The translations under genes were made by a program, and so were the position numbers. Positions 21,171 through 30,775 of a DNA stretch of 64,000 nt are shown here, piece after piece; positions within the stretch are counted from its first letter, which is position 1, and each line of letters begins with the position of its first letter. The DNA is from Imbricaverruca yamaguchii. Taxonomy: Eukaryota; Arthropoda; Thecostraca; Neoverrucidae. Location of the stretch: assembly GCA_034440575.1 (NCBI GenBank), contig JAOTOL010001498.1, forward strand, positions 806,001-870,000. Reading direction: 5' to 3'. The notes below the pieces were generated by a model that was not told where the DNA came from, made no database searches, and was given only the letters and a program-made list of their open reading frames with translations.

Positions 21171-22736
21171 GACGGCCCGGGATCCCATGCCCGGCTGGAA
21201 CCGATCCGTTCATTCGCTTGCAGTTCGGACGTATTAATAGGCTAACATTATCACAACTTGCATCTAACGTGTGACCTGTTATGCGTCTGACTCGGAGGGG
21301 TAGGTATGCGTAGAGACCGTGGGTTGGCTACACTGCTATATGAGACAACCACTGATACGTGCCAACGTTGGAGTGGTTGTCTGATATATGCTATATGGAT
21401 TGATATAATTTGTATATTACAATAACCAGTACCCACCCGTACATGCTGCACAAATATCTTTGGAATGTGATGTAATTCCAAGGTTTGCTTGCGTGGCCTT
21501 GTGTGATCCGGGTGCATGCCGAGCTTAGTTGGCTGAGTTAACTCCGACCTGGTAGTCCCATTAATCGGTTGCACCGGCGTAATTTTAGCCAGGAGTGGAG
21601 GGCCAATACTGGGCCAGTGGCCTGATGTGGTCCAGGGAGGCCCGAGACCCTCCCCCACCAGTGTCCAGGGCTTGTCAAGCCGAACGATTAGCGGTCTGCT
21701 GGACGGTCTGTTGAACGGTCTGCTGGGCAGTCTGCTGAACGTCAAACCACGTCTGTCCTGAGACTGTTTAAAGGCAGGCATGCTATCGCCGGCATACCTG
21801 ACGTTTTTGGCGAAATCGGATCGAAAAGCACTTCGGGCGAAGCAACACCAAAATCATCCGATAGTTTCAGCCAGCTCGTCTTTCTTGGACCAGAAATAAA
21901 TGGCAGTGGCACATTTTTACTTTCGTTGCATAATAATTATAATAACGCCTTGTATTTTTCTTGAAGCCACACATGGTAGGTTTTAAGCAGACAAGGTCTC
22001 CATCAAATAAGGGTTCCAACCCCAGACCCAACGTTTGAAATCTTAGCGTTATTCCTGTGTCGCTTCATGCAAACACGCGACTTGAAAATGGCTTTTGATG
22101 TGCCCATGATGAAGAGAAAATAATATGATATGACATGATAATAATGCGCGCCAGTATTTCTTGCAAAGGCAGGTGCCTACAGGCTGCCGTGGACGGAAAA
22201 TATATTCTTATTTGAGGGTTTCTCAGAAACTCTAAACCTGCATTTCATTTCCGTTGCAGTTTATAGTTGCCAGAGATCCTGAGGAACTGGAATTTACTTT
22301 GACGGCTGTACGAGTTGATGCGTCTGACTGTTGGTTTTCGAGTGACACATACAGCGAATTTCTCACGTACGTTGAAATACTGCGTGGGGCATTGCGGATG
22401 CTCCCAGTGGATGGTGGCTGGTGTTCCTACACTGCAACGATGACCAGGGGCCGTGTGGCTGGATATAGTGTACCCGGCTGACAGGGTGCCCGACAGCCAG
22501 TGGGTCCCCGCTCGGTCAGCAGCCAGTCGCCTGGTGAACCCTGCTGACCGGGTCATGGCACGCTGTGTCCATGTGACTGCTCAGTGTGCCCTACACTGAC
22601 CTGGTCGGAGCACGCTGTGTCCATGTAACTACTCAATGTGCCCTACACTGACCTGGTCAGACCACGCTGTGGCGATGTGACTGCTCTGTATGCCGGGCGG
22701 CGAGTGAGGATGCGATTCTGACGTGGGCCGCTGCCG
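21171..22736. other. Unassigned stretch with one possible orphan exon
   Basis: Mostly without recognisable content. At 22260, after TTTCCGTTGCAG, a frame of about 70 codons opens on + (FIVARDPEELEFTLTAVRVD...), which could be an exon, but it has no domain I recognise and runs into low-information sequence, so I do not call it a gene. From 22540 to 22690 a ~66-bp motif (CACGCTGTGTCCATGT.ACT, CCTACACTGACCTGGTC) repeats about twice. Confidence 0.3.
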
Positions 22737-23487
22737 CCTCCATGTCTCCACGCGGAGTGGATCAGGGCATCAGGAGGCCGCCCTCGCCTCCATGTCTCCA
22801 CGCGGAGTGGATCAGGGCATCAGTAGCCGCCCTCGCCTCCATGTCTCCACGCGGAGTGGATCAGGGCATCCGGAGGCCGCCCTCGCCTCCATGTCTCCAC
22901 GCGGAGTGGATCAGGGCATCCGGAGCCCGCCCTCGCCTCCACGTCTCCACGCGGAGTGGATCAGGGCATCAGTAGCCGCCCTCGCCTCCATGTCTCCACG
23001 CGGAGTGGATCAGGGCATCAGGAGGCCGCCCTCGCCTCCATGTCTCCACGCGGAGTGGATCAGGGCATCAGTAGCCGCCCTCGCCTCCATGTCTCCACGC
23101 GGAGTGGATCAGGGCATCAGGAGGCCGCCCTCGCCTCCACGTCTCCACGCGGAGTGGATCAGGGCATCCGGAGGCCGCCCTCGCCTCCACGTCTCCACGC
23201 GGAGTGGATCAGGGCATCAGTAGCCGCCCTCGCCTCCACGTCTCCACGCGGAGTGGATCAGGGCATCAGTAGCCGCCCTCGCCTCCATGTCTCCACGCGG
23301 AGTGGATCAGGGCATCAGTAGCCGCCCTCGCCTCCACGTCTCCACGCGGAGTGGATCAGGGCATCAGTAGGCCGCCCTCGCCTCCATGTCTCCACGCGGA
23401 GTGGATCAGGGCATCAGTAGCCGCCCTCGCCTCCATGTCTCCACGCGGAGTGGATCAGGGCATCAGGAGGCCGCCCTCGCCTCCTGA
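22737..23487. repeat. 50/48-bp minisatellite, 15 units
   Basis: Fifteen units of CATGTCTCCACGCGGAGTGG followed by ATCAGGGCATC(A/C)G(G/T)A(GG)CCGCCCTCGCCTC. Two length classes alternate (GGAGGCC, 50 bp; GTAGCC, 48 bp). CTCCACGCGGAG is a short inverted repeat in each unit. Confidence 0.95.
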
Positions 23488-23534
23488 TTGTGAGGCGAGG
23501 GCGGCTCACGGCGGCTGCAACGGCAATTCGTGTC

Positions 23535-23975
23535 TGCGTGTACTCTGCCTGCGTCTGATGCCGACGGCATGCACTCTGCCTGTGTGTGATGCCGACGGCG
23601 TGTCCTCGGCCTGCGTGTGATGCCGACGGCGTGTACTCGACCTGTGTCTGATGCCGACAGCGTGCACTCGGCCTGTGTGTGATGCCGACGGCGTGTCCTC
23701 GGCCTGCGTGTGATGCCGACGGCGTGTACTCGACCTGTGTCTGATGCCGACAGTGTGCACTCGGCCTGTGTGTGATGCCGACGGCGTGTCCTCGGCCTGC
23801 GTGTGATGCCGACAGCGTGCACTCGGCCCGTGTCTGATGCCGACGGCGTGTACTCGGCCTGCGTATGATGGCGACGGCATGTACTCGGCCCGCGTATAAT
23901 GGCGACGGCTTGTACTCGGCCTGCGTATGATGGCGACGGCATGTACTCGGCCTGCGTATGATGCGACGGCGTGGC
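23535..23975. repeat. 31-bp minisatellite, about 14 units
   Basis: Unit TGATGCCGACGGCGTGTACT CGGCCTGTGT(G/C), with drifting variants (ATGGCGACGGC at the right end). Repeats are directly contiguous, with no unique spacers, so this is not a CRISPR array. Confidence 0.92.
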
Positions 23976-23993
23976 CTGTGTGGCTATCGACTA

Positions 23994-24158
23994 CGGTTGG
24001 TTGGTTATTGGGTTTTACGACACGTCGGCCGTTGAATCATGCAGCGTCGCCAATCTCTCACGCCGATTGACCGCGCGAGAACAGCAGCGGCAGGTGAGAC
24101 TCGAACCCACAATATTTTGAACGTGCGACGGACAACTTACCCCTAGACTACTTGTCCC
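23994..24158 (-). mobile_element. tRNA-derived SINE, family S1, full length (165 bp)
   Basis: On the minus strand the element starts GGGGACAAGTAGTCTAGGGG (A-box-like TAGTCTAGGGG) and carries the B box GGTTCGAGTCTC, giving a tRNA-like RNA polymerase III head. The body is CGGTCAATCGGCGTGAG, then a hairpin (GCGACGC pairing with GTGTCGT) and the tail AAAACCCAATAACCAACCAACC. A 10-bp direct repeat, CTATCGACTA, flanks it (23984-23993 and 24159-24168). Hairpin and tail have the same layout as the LINE 3' end at 4156-4217. Confidence 0.8.
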
Positions 24159-24168
24159 CTATCGACTA

Positions 24169-25118
24169 TCTACTGCTGTCTACTGCAGCACGGTGCGGAC
24201 GGGGCTCGAGGTTTCGACTACTGGCCAACCCGGTCTGCTGGTCGCCTGGCGATTGTCGGCCGTGTCGCAACGCTGATTAGTCGCGTGGTCCGTGTGTCTC
24301 ATTTAACCATTTATACTCGCATTCCGAGTCATTATCCGGCTGTCGGTGACACAACGAAAGCAAGGGACTTGCCTGGCCCTGGCAGATTTATTTAGCTTAA
24401 GTACATGTTCGTTAGCCTGTTTCGGGTACACGTCTAGGCATCACGCGAACAGTTGTTTCGAAAGCGACGTCGTTGTTCTGCGGGAACAATCATTGTGCTC
24501 ATTGGTATGGCTGTGTAGTGCATGGCGTCGTATCAGTGGTGTTCTGTCTTCGATTAGCTGAACGACAAAGTCCAGTTATGTGTTCTGGATATCCAGGTTT
24601 CGCAATCGAGGTGTTCGTTTAAATGACAGCGTTCCTCATAGCGATGCGGATCCGACCGCGTGAGCTGCTGCGTGCTGAGGTGGTGGAGTCCTCCACTGAG
24701 TCAGTGGAGGACTCAGGTGGCCGGCCGTGCGGCGGTCACCTCTCCCATTCGAGTCGCCGGTGGCGAGGGTCAGTTGGCAGTGCGCTGGCCATGTATTGCA
24801 TGTTGGCCGCGCCAGCTGGTCCTCGCATCCGCGCACCATCCTATCCAGCAGGGTACGGTTGGTATGGAGTGCCTGGAGGCGCTCCTGCAGCTCAGCCCCG
24901 TCCAGACCGGCCGCGACCTCGGTCCAGCGCCTCCCCAGCTGGTGGAGTGTCGCCGGCGGCCGCTGGCTCCACTGCTACCTCGCGCACTGCCTTCAGCGCC
25001 ACTCGCGCCTTGCCTGGCATCGCTTCCGCTGACGACTTGGATTCGCTCGTCCTCTGGCACACGTCACGGACCAGCTCGGTGAGCTTCCTCAGCAGCCAGT
25101 CCCAGCGCTCGGCGCCGT
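24169..25118. other. Unassigned GC-rich stretch
   Basis: On the minus strand around 24730-25090 there are coiled-coil-looking fragments (WDWLLRKLTELVRDVCQR; LQALHTNRTLLDRMVRGCEDQL) in different frames, suggestive of a decayed retroelement gag or host protein. They do not join into one frame and I cannot assign them. Confidence 0.3.
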
Positions 25119-25166
25119 CACGTCACGTCACGTCACGTCACGCCACATCACGTCACATCGTCACGG
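25119..25166. repeat. (CACGT)n-type pentamer repeat
   Basis: Runs of GTCACGTCACGTCACG with variants CGCCACATCACGTCAC. The same block, with its left flank CAGTCCCAGCGCTCGGCGCC, is repeated at 26210-26340. Confidence 0.85.
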
Positions 25167-26110
25167 GCGACGCGTCAGCGCAAGCGCCGTCTCCCGACAA
25201 TAAGAGGCGCGCTGCCCGTCACCTGGTTGGAGGTGGACGGGCGGACCTGCAGCGTGTTGGTCGACACCGGCTGCACAGACACACTGGTGCACATCGATCA
25301 GCTGCCGGCAGTGGTCGTCGCGGTCGGTCAGGTGCTGACGATCAGTGGCGACGAGCTCGGTGCTGCGGCACCGGCAACGAGTGGTCAGCACCACGGCCGA
25401 CGGGTAAGCCTCGACGTGTTGGTGGTGCCGGGCGCCGCTGGGGGTCGATGTCGGCTCGGTGTGCCGGTCGCGGCCCTGGGGGAGTCTGCCTGCGGACGCC
25501 GACAGATGTTCAGTTCGTGCGGCAGCGGCTGTGACTCCCCGGGCCCGGCGGTGGACGCGACCGATTTCACGGCACGCTCGACGTTGAGCAGCGGGCCTGG
25601 ACGGTGGCCTGAAGTGGGCGGACGGCGCCGGCCCGGGTGTCTGAGGAACGAGTGGCTGAGTATGCCGTCCCTCAGGCGCTCGACGGGCGTACGACGCGGA
25701 AATCGACGCATGGATTAGAAACGGCTGGCTGAAGCCGTACGACAGTGAGGGACGGCCGCCGCGCGGGTTGGTCCCTCTGATGGCGGTGCGGCAGGTCACC
25801 AAGACAAAGTGAGACCCGTGCTGGATTACCGAGAATTGAACGGGTTTGTGACGGCCCAACAGCGGACGCTGACGTCTGTGCGGATCGCTGAGGAAGTGGC
25901 GGCGGCACGGCACGCGATCGCAGTAGTGGACCTGCGAAGAGCTTATCTCCGCTGCGGATTGAGCGTCGACGTGGCCATATCAGACGGTGATGGTGAGGGG
26001 GCGACGGTACTGTCGCTCGACTGGGATTCGACTCACGTCGCCCGCTGATCTGAGGCCGTCGCGGGCAGTGCTGGCGGAGGACGCCGACATGCAGGCGGCG
26101 TGTCCCGTAC
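25167..26110 (+). pseudogene. Ty3/gypsy-like fragment (protease and N-terminal RT), eroded
   Basis: Homologous, in the opposite orientation, to about 33920-32890 of the LTR element. It keeps the protease motif SVLVDTGCTDTLVH near 25250 and RPVLDYRELNGFV of the RT near 25810, then AVVDLRRAY. Many small deletions of about 1-12 bp break the frame, and it ends just before the YVDD motif. No LTRs flank it; CACGT-type repeats lie on both sides. Confidence 0.8.
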
Positions 26111-26460
26111 GTGACGCCGCTCCCCCCCCGGCCCCCGCGTCCCCCCGGGGGCCGCCCGCGCCCCCCCCCCGGCGGACCGGCTCATGGTGCCTCCTCAGCA
26201 GCCGATCCAGCGCTCGGCGCCGTCACGTCACGTCACGTCACGGACCAGCTCGGTGAGCTTCCTCAGCAGCCAGTCCCAGCGCTCGGCGCCGTCACGTCAC
26301 GTCACGTCACGCCACATCACGTCACATCGTCACGGACCGGCTCAGGGTGCCTCCTCAGCAGCCGATCTCAGCGCTGGGCGACGGCCGTGGTGTCGAGATG
26401 AGCTGCTCTTCGCCGCCACGTCACGTCACGCCACGTCCCGCCACGTCGCCCGCTTCTGGT
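26111..26460. repeat. C-rich tract and (CACGT)n duplications
   Basis: A C-rich run (26118-26175) precedes duplicated blocks containing CTCCTCAGCAGCC.ATCC, CAGCGCTCGGCGCC and GTCACGTCACGTCACG. The blocks repeat sequence at 25075-25166. Confidence 0.75.
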
Positions 26461-27049
26461 GCGGATCGGACACTGATCGATGTCGCCTCTGATTGCACCC
26501 GTCGCGTCGTCGCACTTGAACACTTGCGAACATGAACACGTCGCCGAACTCAACACTTGCGGACATGAACACGTCGCCGAACTCAACACGTGTGCCATTT
26601 GATACTTTGGAAGCTTATCACCATTTTATGCCATCTTCGTTGAAAACGGCATGCGAGGCGTGCGCCATCTGCAATGTTTCTTTGCCGTGTCACAGCTGTG
26701 CGAACGCGAACGATGCACTGCTGAGGGAGGTGGTTATCTGCACGACACCTAGGGGCGTGTCGGGTCGCCGTACCATTGCACCCGCTGACCCTGACTGCGC
26801 ATGAGGCAACCCCGCGTCTTCGTGACCTTGCATCACGGCTAATGCGCTCCCAGGTGTCACAACTGGTCCATGCGCACGCCCAGTCTGACCTGGTGTACAA
26901 TGTTCACCATGCCTGCTATTGCCGCTTGCGCCGGCAAATGTTGGCAATTAATGCCAACTTGTTGCCGGTGATGTAGTTGCGCAGTCACACTCTGAAATTA
27001 AACAAGCCGTAAACCGCGTCATTCTTCGTTAGGCCGCAGTCCCGGTAGA
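26461..27049. other. Unassigned stretch
   Basis: A short direct duplication (GAACACGTCGCCGAACTCAA...) at 26530-26590. No gene recognised. Confidence 0.35.
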
Positions 27050-27057
27050 TGAGCTCG

Positions 27058-27465
27058 TCCAATGAACCACAGCTGACACGGGTGCCCTGGTCGGTAGCGG
27101 CGACAGCGGTGGGAGTCGGCGTGCCAGTAGAGTCCAGTTCTGATGTACCACAGCGGACAGCGGCGCCCTGGTCGGTAGCGGCGGCAGCGGTGGGAGTCGG
27201 CGTGCCAGTAGAGTCCAGTTCTGATGTACCACAGCGGACAGCGGCTCCCTGGTCGGTAGCGGCGGCAGCGGTGGGAGTCGGCGTGCCAGTAGAGTCCAGT
27301 TCTGATGTACCACAGCGGACGGCGGCACCCTGGTCGGTAGCGGCGACAGCGGTGGGAGTCGGCGTGCCAGTAGAGTCCAGTTCTGATGTACCACAGCGGA
27401 CGGCGGCGCCCTGGTCGGTAGCGGCGGCAGCGGTGGGAGTTCGCATGCCGGTGGAGTCCAGTTGA
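27058..27465. repeat. 81-bp (27-codon) tandem repeat, five units
   Basis: Unit CCCTGGTCGGTAGCGGCG(A/G)CAGCGGTGGGAGTCGG, then CGTGCCAGTAGAGTCCAG, TTCTGATGTACCACAGCGGAC. Because 81 is a multiple of three, the same 27-residue unit repeats in frame on both strands without stops (SSSDVPQRTAAPWSVAA on +; TDQGAAVRCGTSELDSTG on -). It could be a coding repeat, but I see no start, splice or domain evidence. Confidence 0.85.
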
Positions 27466-27844
27466 GTGCTCGATGTTTTCAGTGTCCGCAGCGTAACTGC
27501 GTCGGTCGACATCGGTCTTCTCTGCGCCACGTTGTGCTGCTTGTCTGATCGGTGCTGTTCAGACGAGCCGCCGTCACGCCGCATCCTTCGCCACGACTCG
27601 CCGATGGTACCGCATCACGCGCCACCATCTGATCCACTCTGGGCCGACGTGACGGCTGTTGTGATTTTGGAGTGCGTTAACTGCTGTGGTCGTGTGGCGC
27701 CCGCTCGTTCTGTACTTGCATGCCGCGAGCAGAACCGATTATTCGCACCGGTATTAGTCAGGCTCGTTCGCTTGCCATCCAGTGCTGTTCTGTCTATCGA
27801 TGTGTACTGACCTGACCTGACCTGATCTGGGTTTAGATAGTCTG

Positions 27845-27990
27845 GAGGCTGGAGCTGATTACGTGCCCGTCTCCTAACCAAGGTGGTGGTTCGAATCCCC
27901 ACTGTCGATACTCTTCAATGCGACCAATCGGCGTGAGATATTGGCGACACTGTGGGGCACAACAGACCAGGCGTCGTAAAACAAATAACA
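27845..27990 (+). mobile_element. tRNA-derived SINE, family S1, diverged copy
   Basis: Carries a perfect B box, GGTTCGAATCC (27888-27898), the body motif CCAATCGGCGTGAGATATTGGCGAC and the ending GCGTCGTAAAACAAATAAC, colinear with the S1 copy at 23994-24158. The A-box region is eroded and I find no clear target-site duplication. Confidence 0.68.
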
Positions 27991-28159
27991 GTGGTTGTAA
28001 TGACACTAAGCAACCTAACCAATTACCTGATTTGATCTGATTTTCTGGCTTGATGACATCCTGACAGAGTGAACACGAGATGCCTTAGTGGTCGTGCTGT
28101 CGACAGTACCTGTTCCGATGCAGCCTGACCCGACCTGACCTGGCGCCGCTCTGTTGCAG

Positions 28160-28308
28160 CGTACACGACCGAGACGCTGCTCTACCTGCTGTTCTGGGGG
28201 CTGATGGCGTATGGCACCATCGCCGTCATCATGGTGTACGGCGGCGAGCTGGTGCAGAACCCGCGGCTCTGCCCGCGGCGGCCGCTCAACAAACCGGCCG
28301 CCTCGTAG
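28160..28308 (+). CDS. Orphan terminal exon of a membrane protein, function unknown
   Basis: After a good acceptor (CGCCGCTCTGTTGCAG, AG at 28158-28159) a 49-codon frame runs to a TAG at 28306-28308 (phase: two nucleotides complete the first codon). It codes TETLLYLLFWGLMAYGTIAV, continuing to a basic, Pro-rich tail with NKPAAS at the C-terminus: one strong transmembrane helix of about 22 residues, then a short hydrophilic tail. I do not recognise the family and cannot find upstream exons with confidence in the minisatellite-rich DNA to the left. It may be the last exon of a gene with very long introns, or a remnant. Confidence 0.45.
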
Positions 28309-28334
28309 CCGGCCGACAGTCGCGCATCACTACC

Positions 28335-28458
28335 GTCACGTGACGACCAGCACCGTCACGTGGCTGCGTGAGGTGGACGGCCGCGCGGTCACGTGACTAC
28401 GGCTATTAGTCGGCCGCGTGGTCACGTGACGTCTGACGACGCTCCGTGTGGCCACGTG
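28335..28458. promoter_or_regulatory. Cluster of five CACGTG boxes
   Basis: CACGTG at 28337, 28357, 28390, 28423 and 28453. Those at 28337 and 28423 sit in the full palindrome GTCACGTGAC and that at 28390 in GTCACGTGACT. GTCACGTGAC is the consensus bound by MiT/TFE bHLH-zip factors in animals. It lies just 3' of the orphan exon. A regulatory role is inference. Confidence 0.4.
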
Positions 28459-28634
28459 ACTAGGTCCGCCGGTCGGCGCTGTTGTCGCGCAGCCGGCCCC
28501 TTGGTCATGTTCTGTTGCGGTCGCTGTCGGGTGGTGGGATTGCAGCGTGGCCGGTGCCGGCCGGTGTTGCAGCTTGTGTCGGTGGCCGCGCTGTTCTGGC
28601 GCTGCAGTTTAGCTTACTGGTGACCGGCCGCAGC

Positions 28635-28815
28635 ACTGAGGGCCCATCTGTAGCACTACGGGCTGGTCAGCTGCACTGCGAACCGGTCTGTAGAGCTGGG
28701 ACGGTCGGCAGCACTCGGGTCGGTCTGTAGCACTGCGGTCCGACCTGTAGCACTGCGGGCCGGTTGGCAGCGCTGTGGCCCGGTCAGTAGCACGGCAGGC
28801 GGGTCGGTCGGCAGG
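28635..28815. repeat. Degenerate ~24-bp tandem repeat
   Basis: About seven units near GGTCGGTCTGTAGCACTGCGG, diverged by substitutions. Confidence 0.65.
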
Positions 28816-29197
28816 CATACTCGACCCTTGTGACAGCTGATGGCAAGCGGAGCGGCGACTCCCGGACGATGCAGCTGTAGCTGTTATGCGAACCTGCTGA
28901 CGTCTTGACTGGGGCTGCTGCTGTGACCGACCGGGCATGAAGCTGACAGCGGTTGGGAGCCGTGGCTGTGTCGGGACTAGCTGTAGGTGGTTGGCTGCAG
29001 CTGTAGCTTCCGTCCAGGCGGAGTTGCAGCTCTGGCTGGCTGGACAGTGAGCATGCGTTGGCTGAGCTTGGCTTGTGGTGAATTAATTACCTGCAGTCTG
29101 CAGCGGGGCAGGCCATTTTCTGTTTTCGTATGCGCTGATGCGAACGTCTGGCGGCAGACCCGATATCGCATGCTGACTAGTGCTTTGTCCGCTAGCT
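28816..29197. other. Unassigned stretch
   Basis: No gene or repeat recognised. Confidence 0.35.
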
Positions 29198-29440
29198 CTC
29201 GGACTCTTCGCCTCGGGCCGTGTGACGTTCCCGGACTCCACGCCTCGGGCCGTGTGACGTTCCCGGACTCTCCGCCTCGGGCCGTGTGACGTTCCCGGAC
29301 TCCACGCCTCGGACCGTGTGACATTCCTGGATTCCACGCCTCGGACCGTGTGACGTTCCTAGACTCTCCGCCTCGGGCCGTGTGACGTTCCCGGACTCCA
29401 CGCCTCGGGCCGTGTGACGTTCCCGGACTCTCCACCTGAC
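29198..29440. repeat. 32-bp minisatellite, about seven units
   Basis: Unit CTC(C/T)(A/C)CGCCTCGGGCCGTGTG then ACGTTCCCGGA. Two variants (CTCCACG, CTCTCCG) alternate. Confidence 0.9.
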
Positions 29441-30190
29441 CGTATAACTTGCGGCCTCAGTCCGTACGACTCTCTAGGTTCTCTGTGTGGTTTGGCGGCG
29501 GTCCCGTGCGTGTGAAGGATCTAGCATGGTTAACGTTCACACGGGTGGGGCGCATTGGTACCATGAATCAGTATTGTGGGCAATCCGTGCGTGGAGATCG
29601 CTCCCGAAGAAGTTAGGCAGAGCACGAATAGTTGACACCGGATAACGGTTGGTGCGCTTTGTCGCGGTGTTGTTCCCGCCCAAGCGTCCTCCCAAGCGAC
29701 AATTGGTGCTACTTGCTAGGCTACCACGTGGAGTCGGGGGTGCGTGTGGGGAGGGGTATCTACCGCATTCAGGCGCGTTAACCATAGTTACTGCGCGTCG
29801 AGCAGTGATACGGACCATATATTATTTGTTTGTTTTTCTTCCTTTCTTACGCCGTGTTTGTAGTAGTGTCTGTTCAACCATGTTGCGACTATTTTGTAGC
29901 ACAGCGAGATGTATAGTTCGTCAACGCGGTCATGTAGGTTTCTGTAGCTGTGTTCATGGTAATAATTTGGCTGCAAGCATACGCAATACCCATAGTACCG
30001 GGTGTCTCACAATAAATTACCATATTTAAAATGCCCATAGCTTTGCACCCAGGGTACAGAAAACAAACCTGTAATATGCATCAAAACGTTATGTATTTCG
30101 TTATATTTTATGTGACGTCAAATACAGATACATACTGTTGAACTTGAAAACTTTTGCGGCACGTGTTCCTGCACGCGTCCCTTTTTGCGC
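29441..30190. other. Unassigned stretch
   Basis: Mixed composition; short frames only, no supportable gene. Confidence 0.35.
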
Positions 30191-30210
30191 AACGCAGACC
30201 TCTGCTCTTT

Positions 30211-30400
30211 CAAGGTCTGTTAGGCGTTTGGACGCCACGTCTCGGACTCGATAACTGCCACGCCGATGGTCAAGGTCAAGGCGTCTCAGGCGAATGGACT
30301 GCACGTCTCGGGCTTGATAACTGACATGATGGTCAAGGTGAAGGTCTATTGGGCGACTGGACGCCACGTCTCTGGCTGGATACTTGGCACGCCGACGGTC
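30211..30400. repeat. ~65-bp tandem repeat, three units, abutting the LTR
   Basis: Units carry GGACGCCACGTCTC.G.CT, GATAACTG.CA and GATGGTCAAGGTCAAGG. Unit 2 contains CAAGGTCAAGGCG and unit 3 CAAGGTGAAGG. The third unit is cut at GCCGACGGTC where the left LTR starts. Confidence 0.75.
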
Positions 30401-30725
30401 TGTATATTCGTGGTGAAGTCAGCAAGTTTGCCAGAAGGAACAGCGAGGGTACATCCAGGCGCAGCCTGCAGAGAGCCTCAGGTCGCGACAGACTGCCCGC
30501 AGTCACCCTCGCGCGCCGCCGACCTGCCGCCGACCTAGCTGCCCCAACCACAGACCGCGCTGCAGAAACCGCCGACGGCCGTGACCACGTGACGCGCCGA
30601 GTGCCACGTGACACCGGCGCCACCGGCGCCGGCGGCCCTGCGTGGCGCAGGGCCAGCTCCAGCACCAGCTCACTACAGTGACTCACGCTGTGTCGATGCG
30701 TCATCATATCACACATCACATCACA
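30401..30725 (-). repeat. 3' LTR of the gypsy-type element
   Basis: Near-identical to 34675-34987, with an extra 11-bp tandem duplication around GCCGACCTGCC. It contains two CCACGTGAC boxes (30592-30612). Confidence 0.9.
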
Positions 30726-30775
30726 CCCTCACCTGGTTCTCAAGAACCACACACATACGCCATATGTACATACAT

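Noticed and set aside
21251..21781. 176-codon open frame on the minus strand
   Set aside because: No domain, low-information composition and no splice or promoter context.
23535..23975. 31-bp repeats that could suggest a CRISPR array
   Set aside because: Repeats are contiguous without unique spacers, there are no cas genes and the genome is eukaryotic.
24060..24158. Possible tRNA gene (A and B boxes)
   Set aside because: Lacks a complete cloverleaf and is followed by a SINE body, hairpin, tail and target duplication. The same holds at 27845, 51381 and 62421.
24623..25534. 303-codon open frame on + overlapping the gypsy fragment
   Set aside because: Runs through CACGT repeats and into the wrong frame of the gypsy protease; composition-driven.
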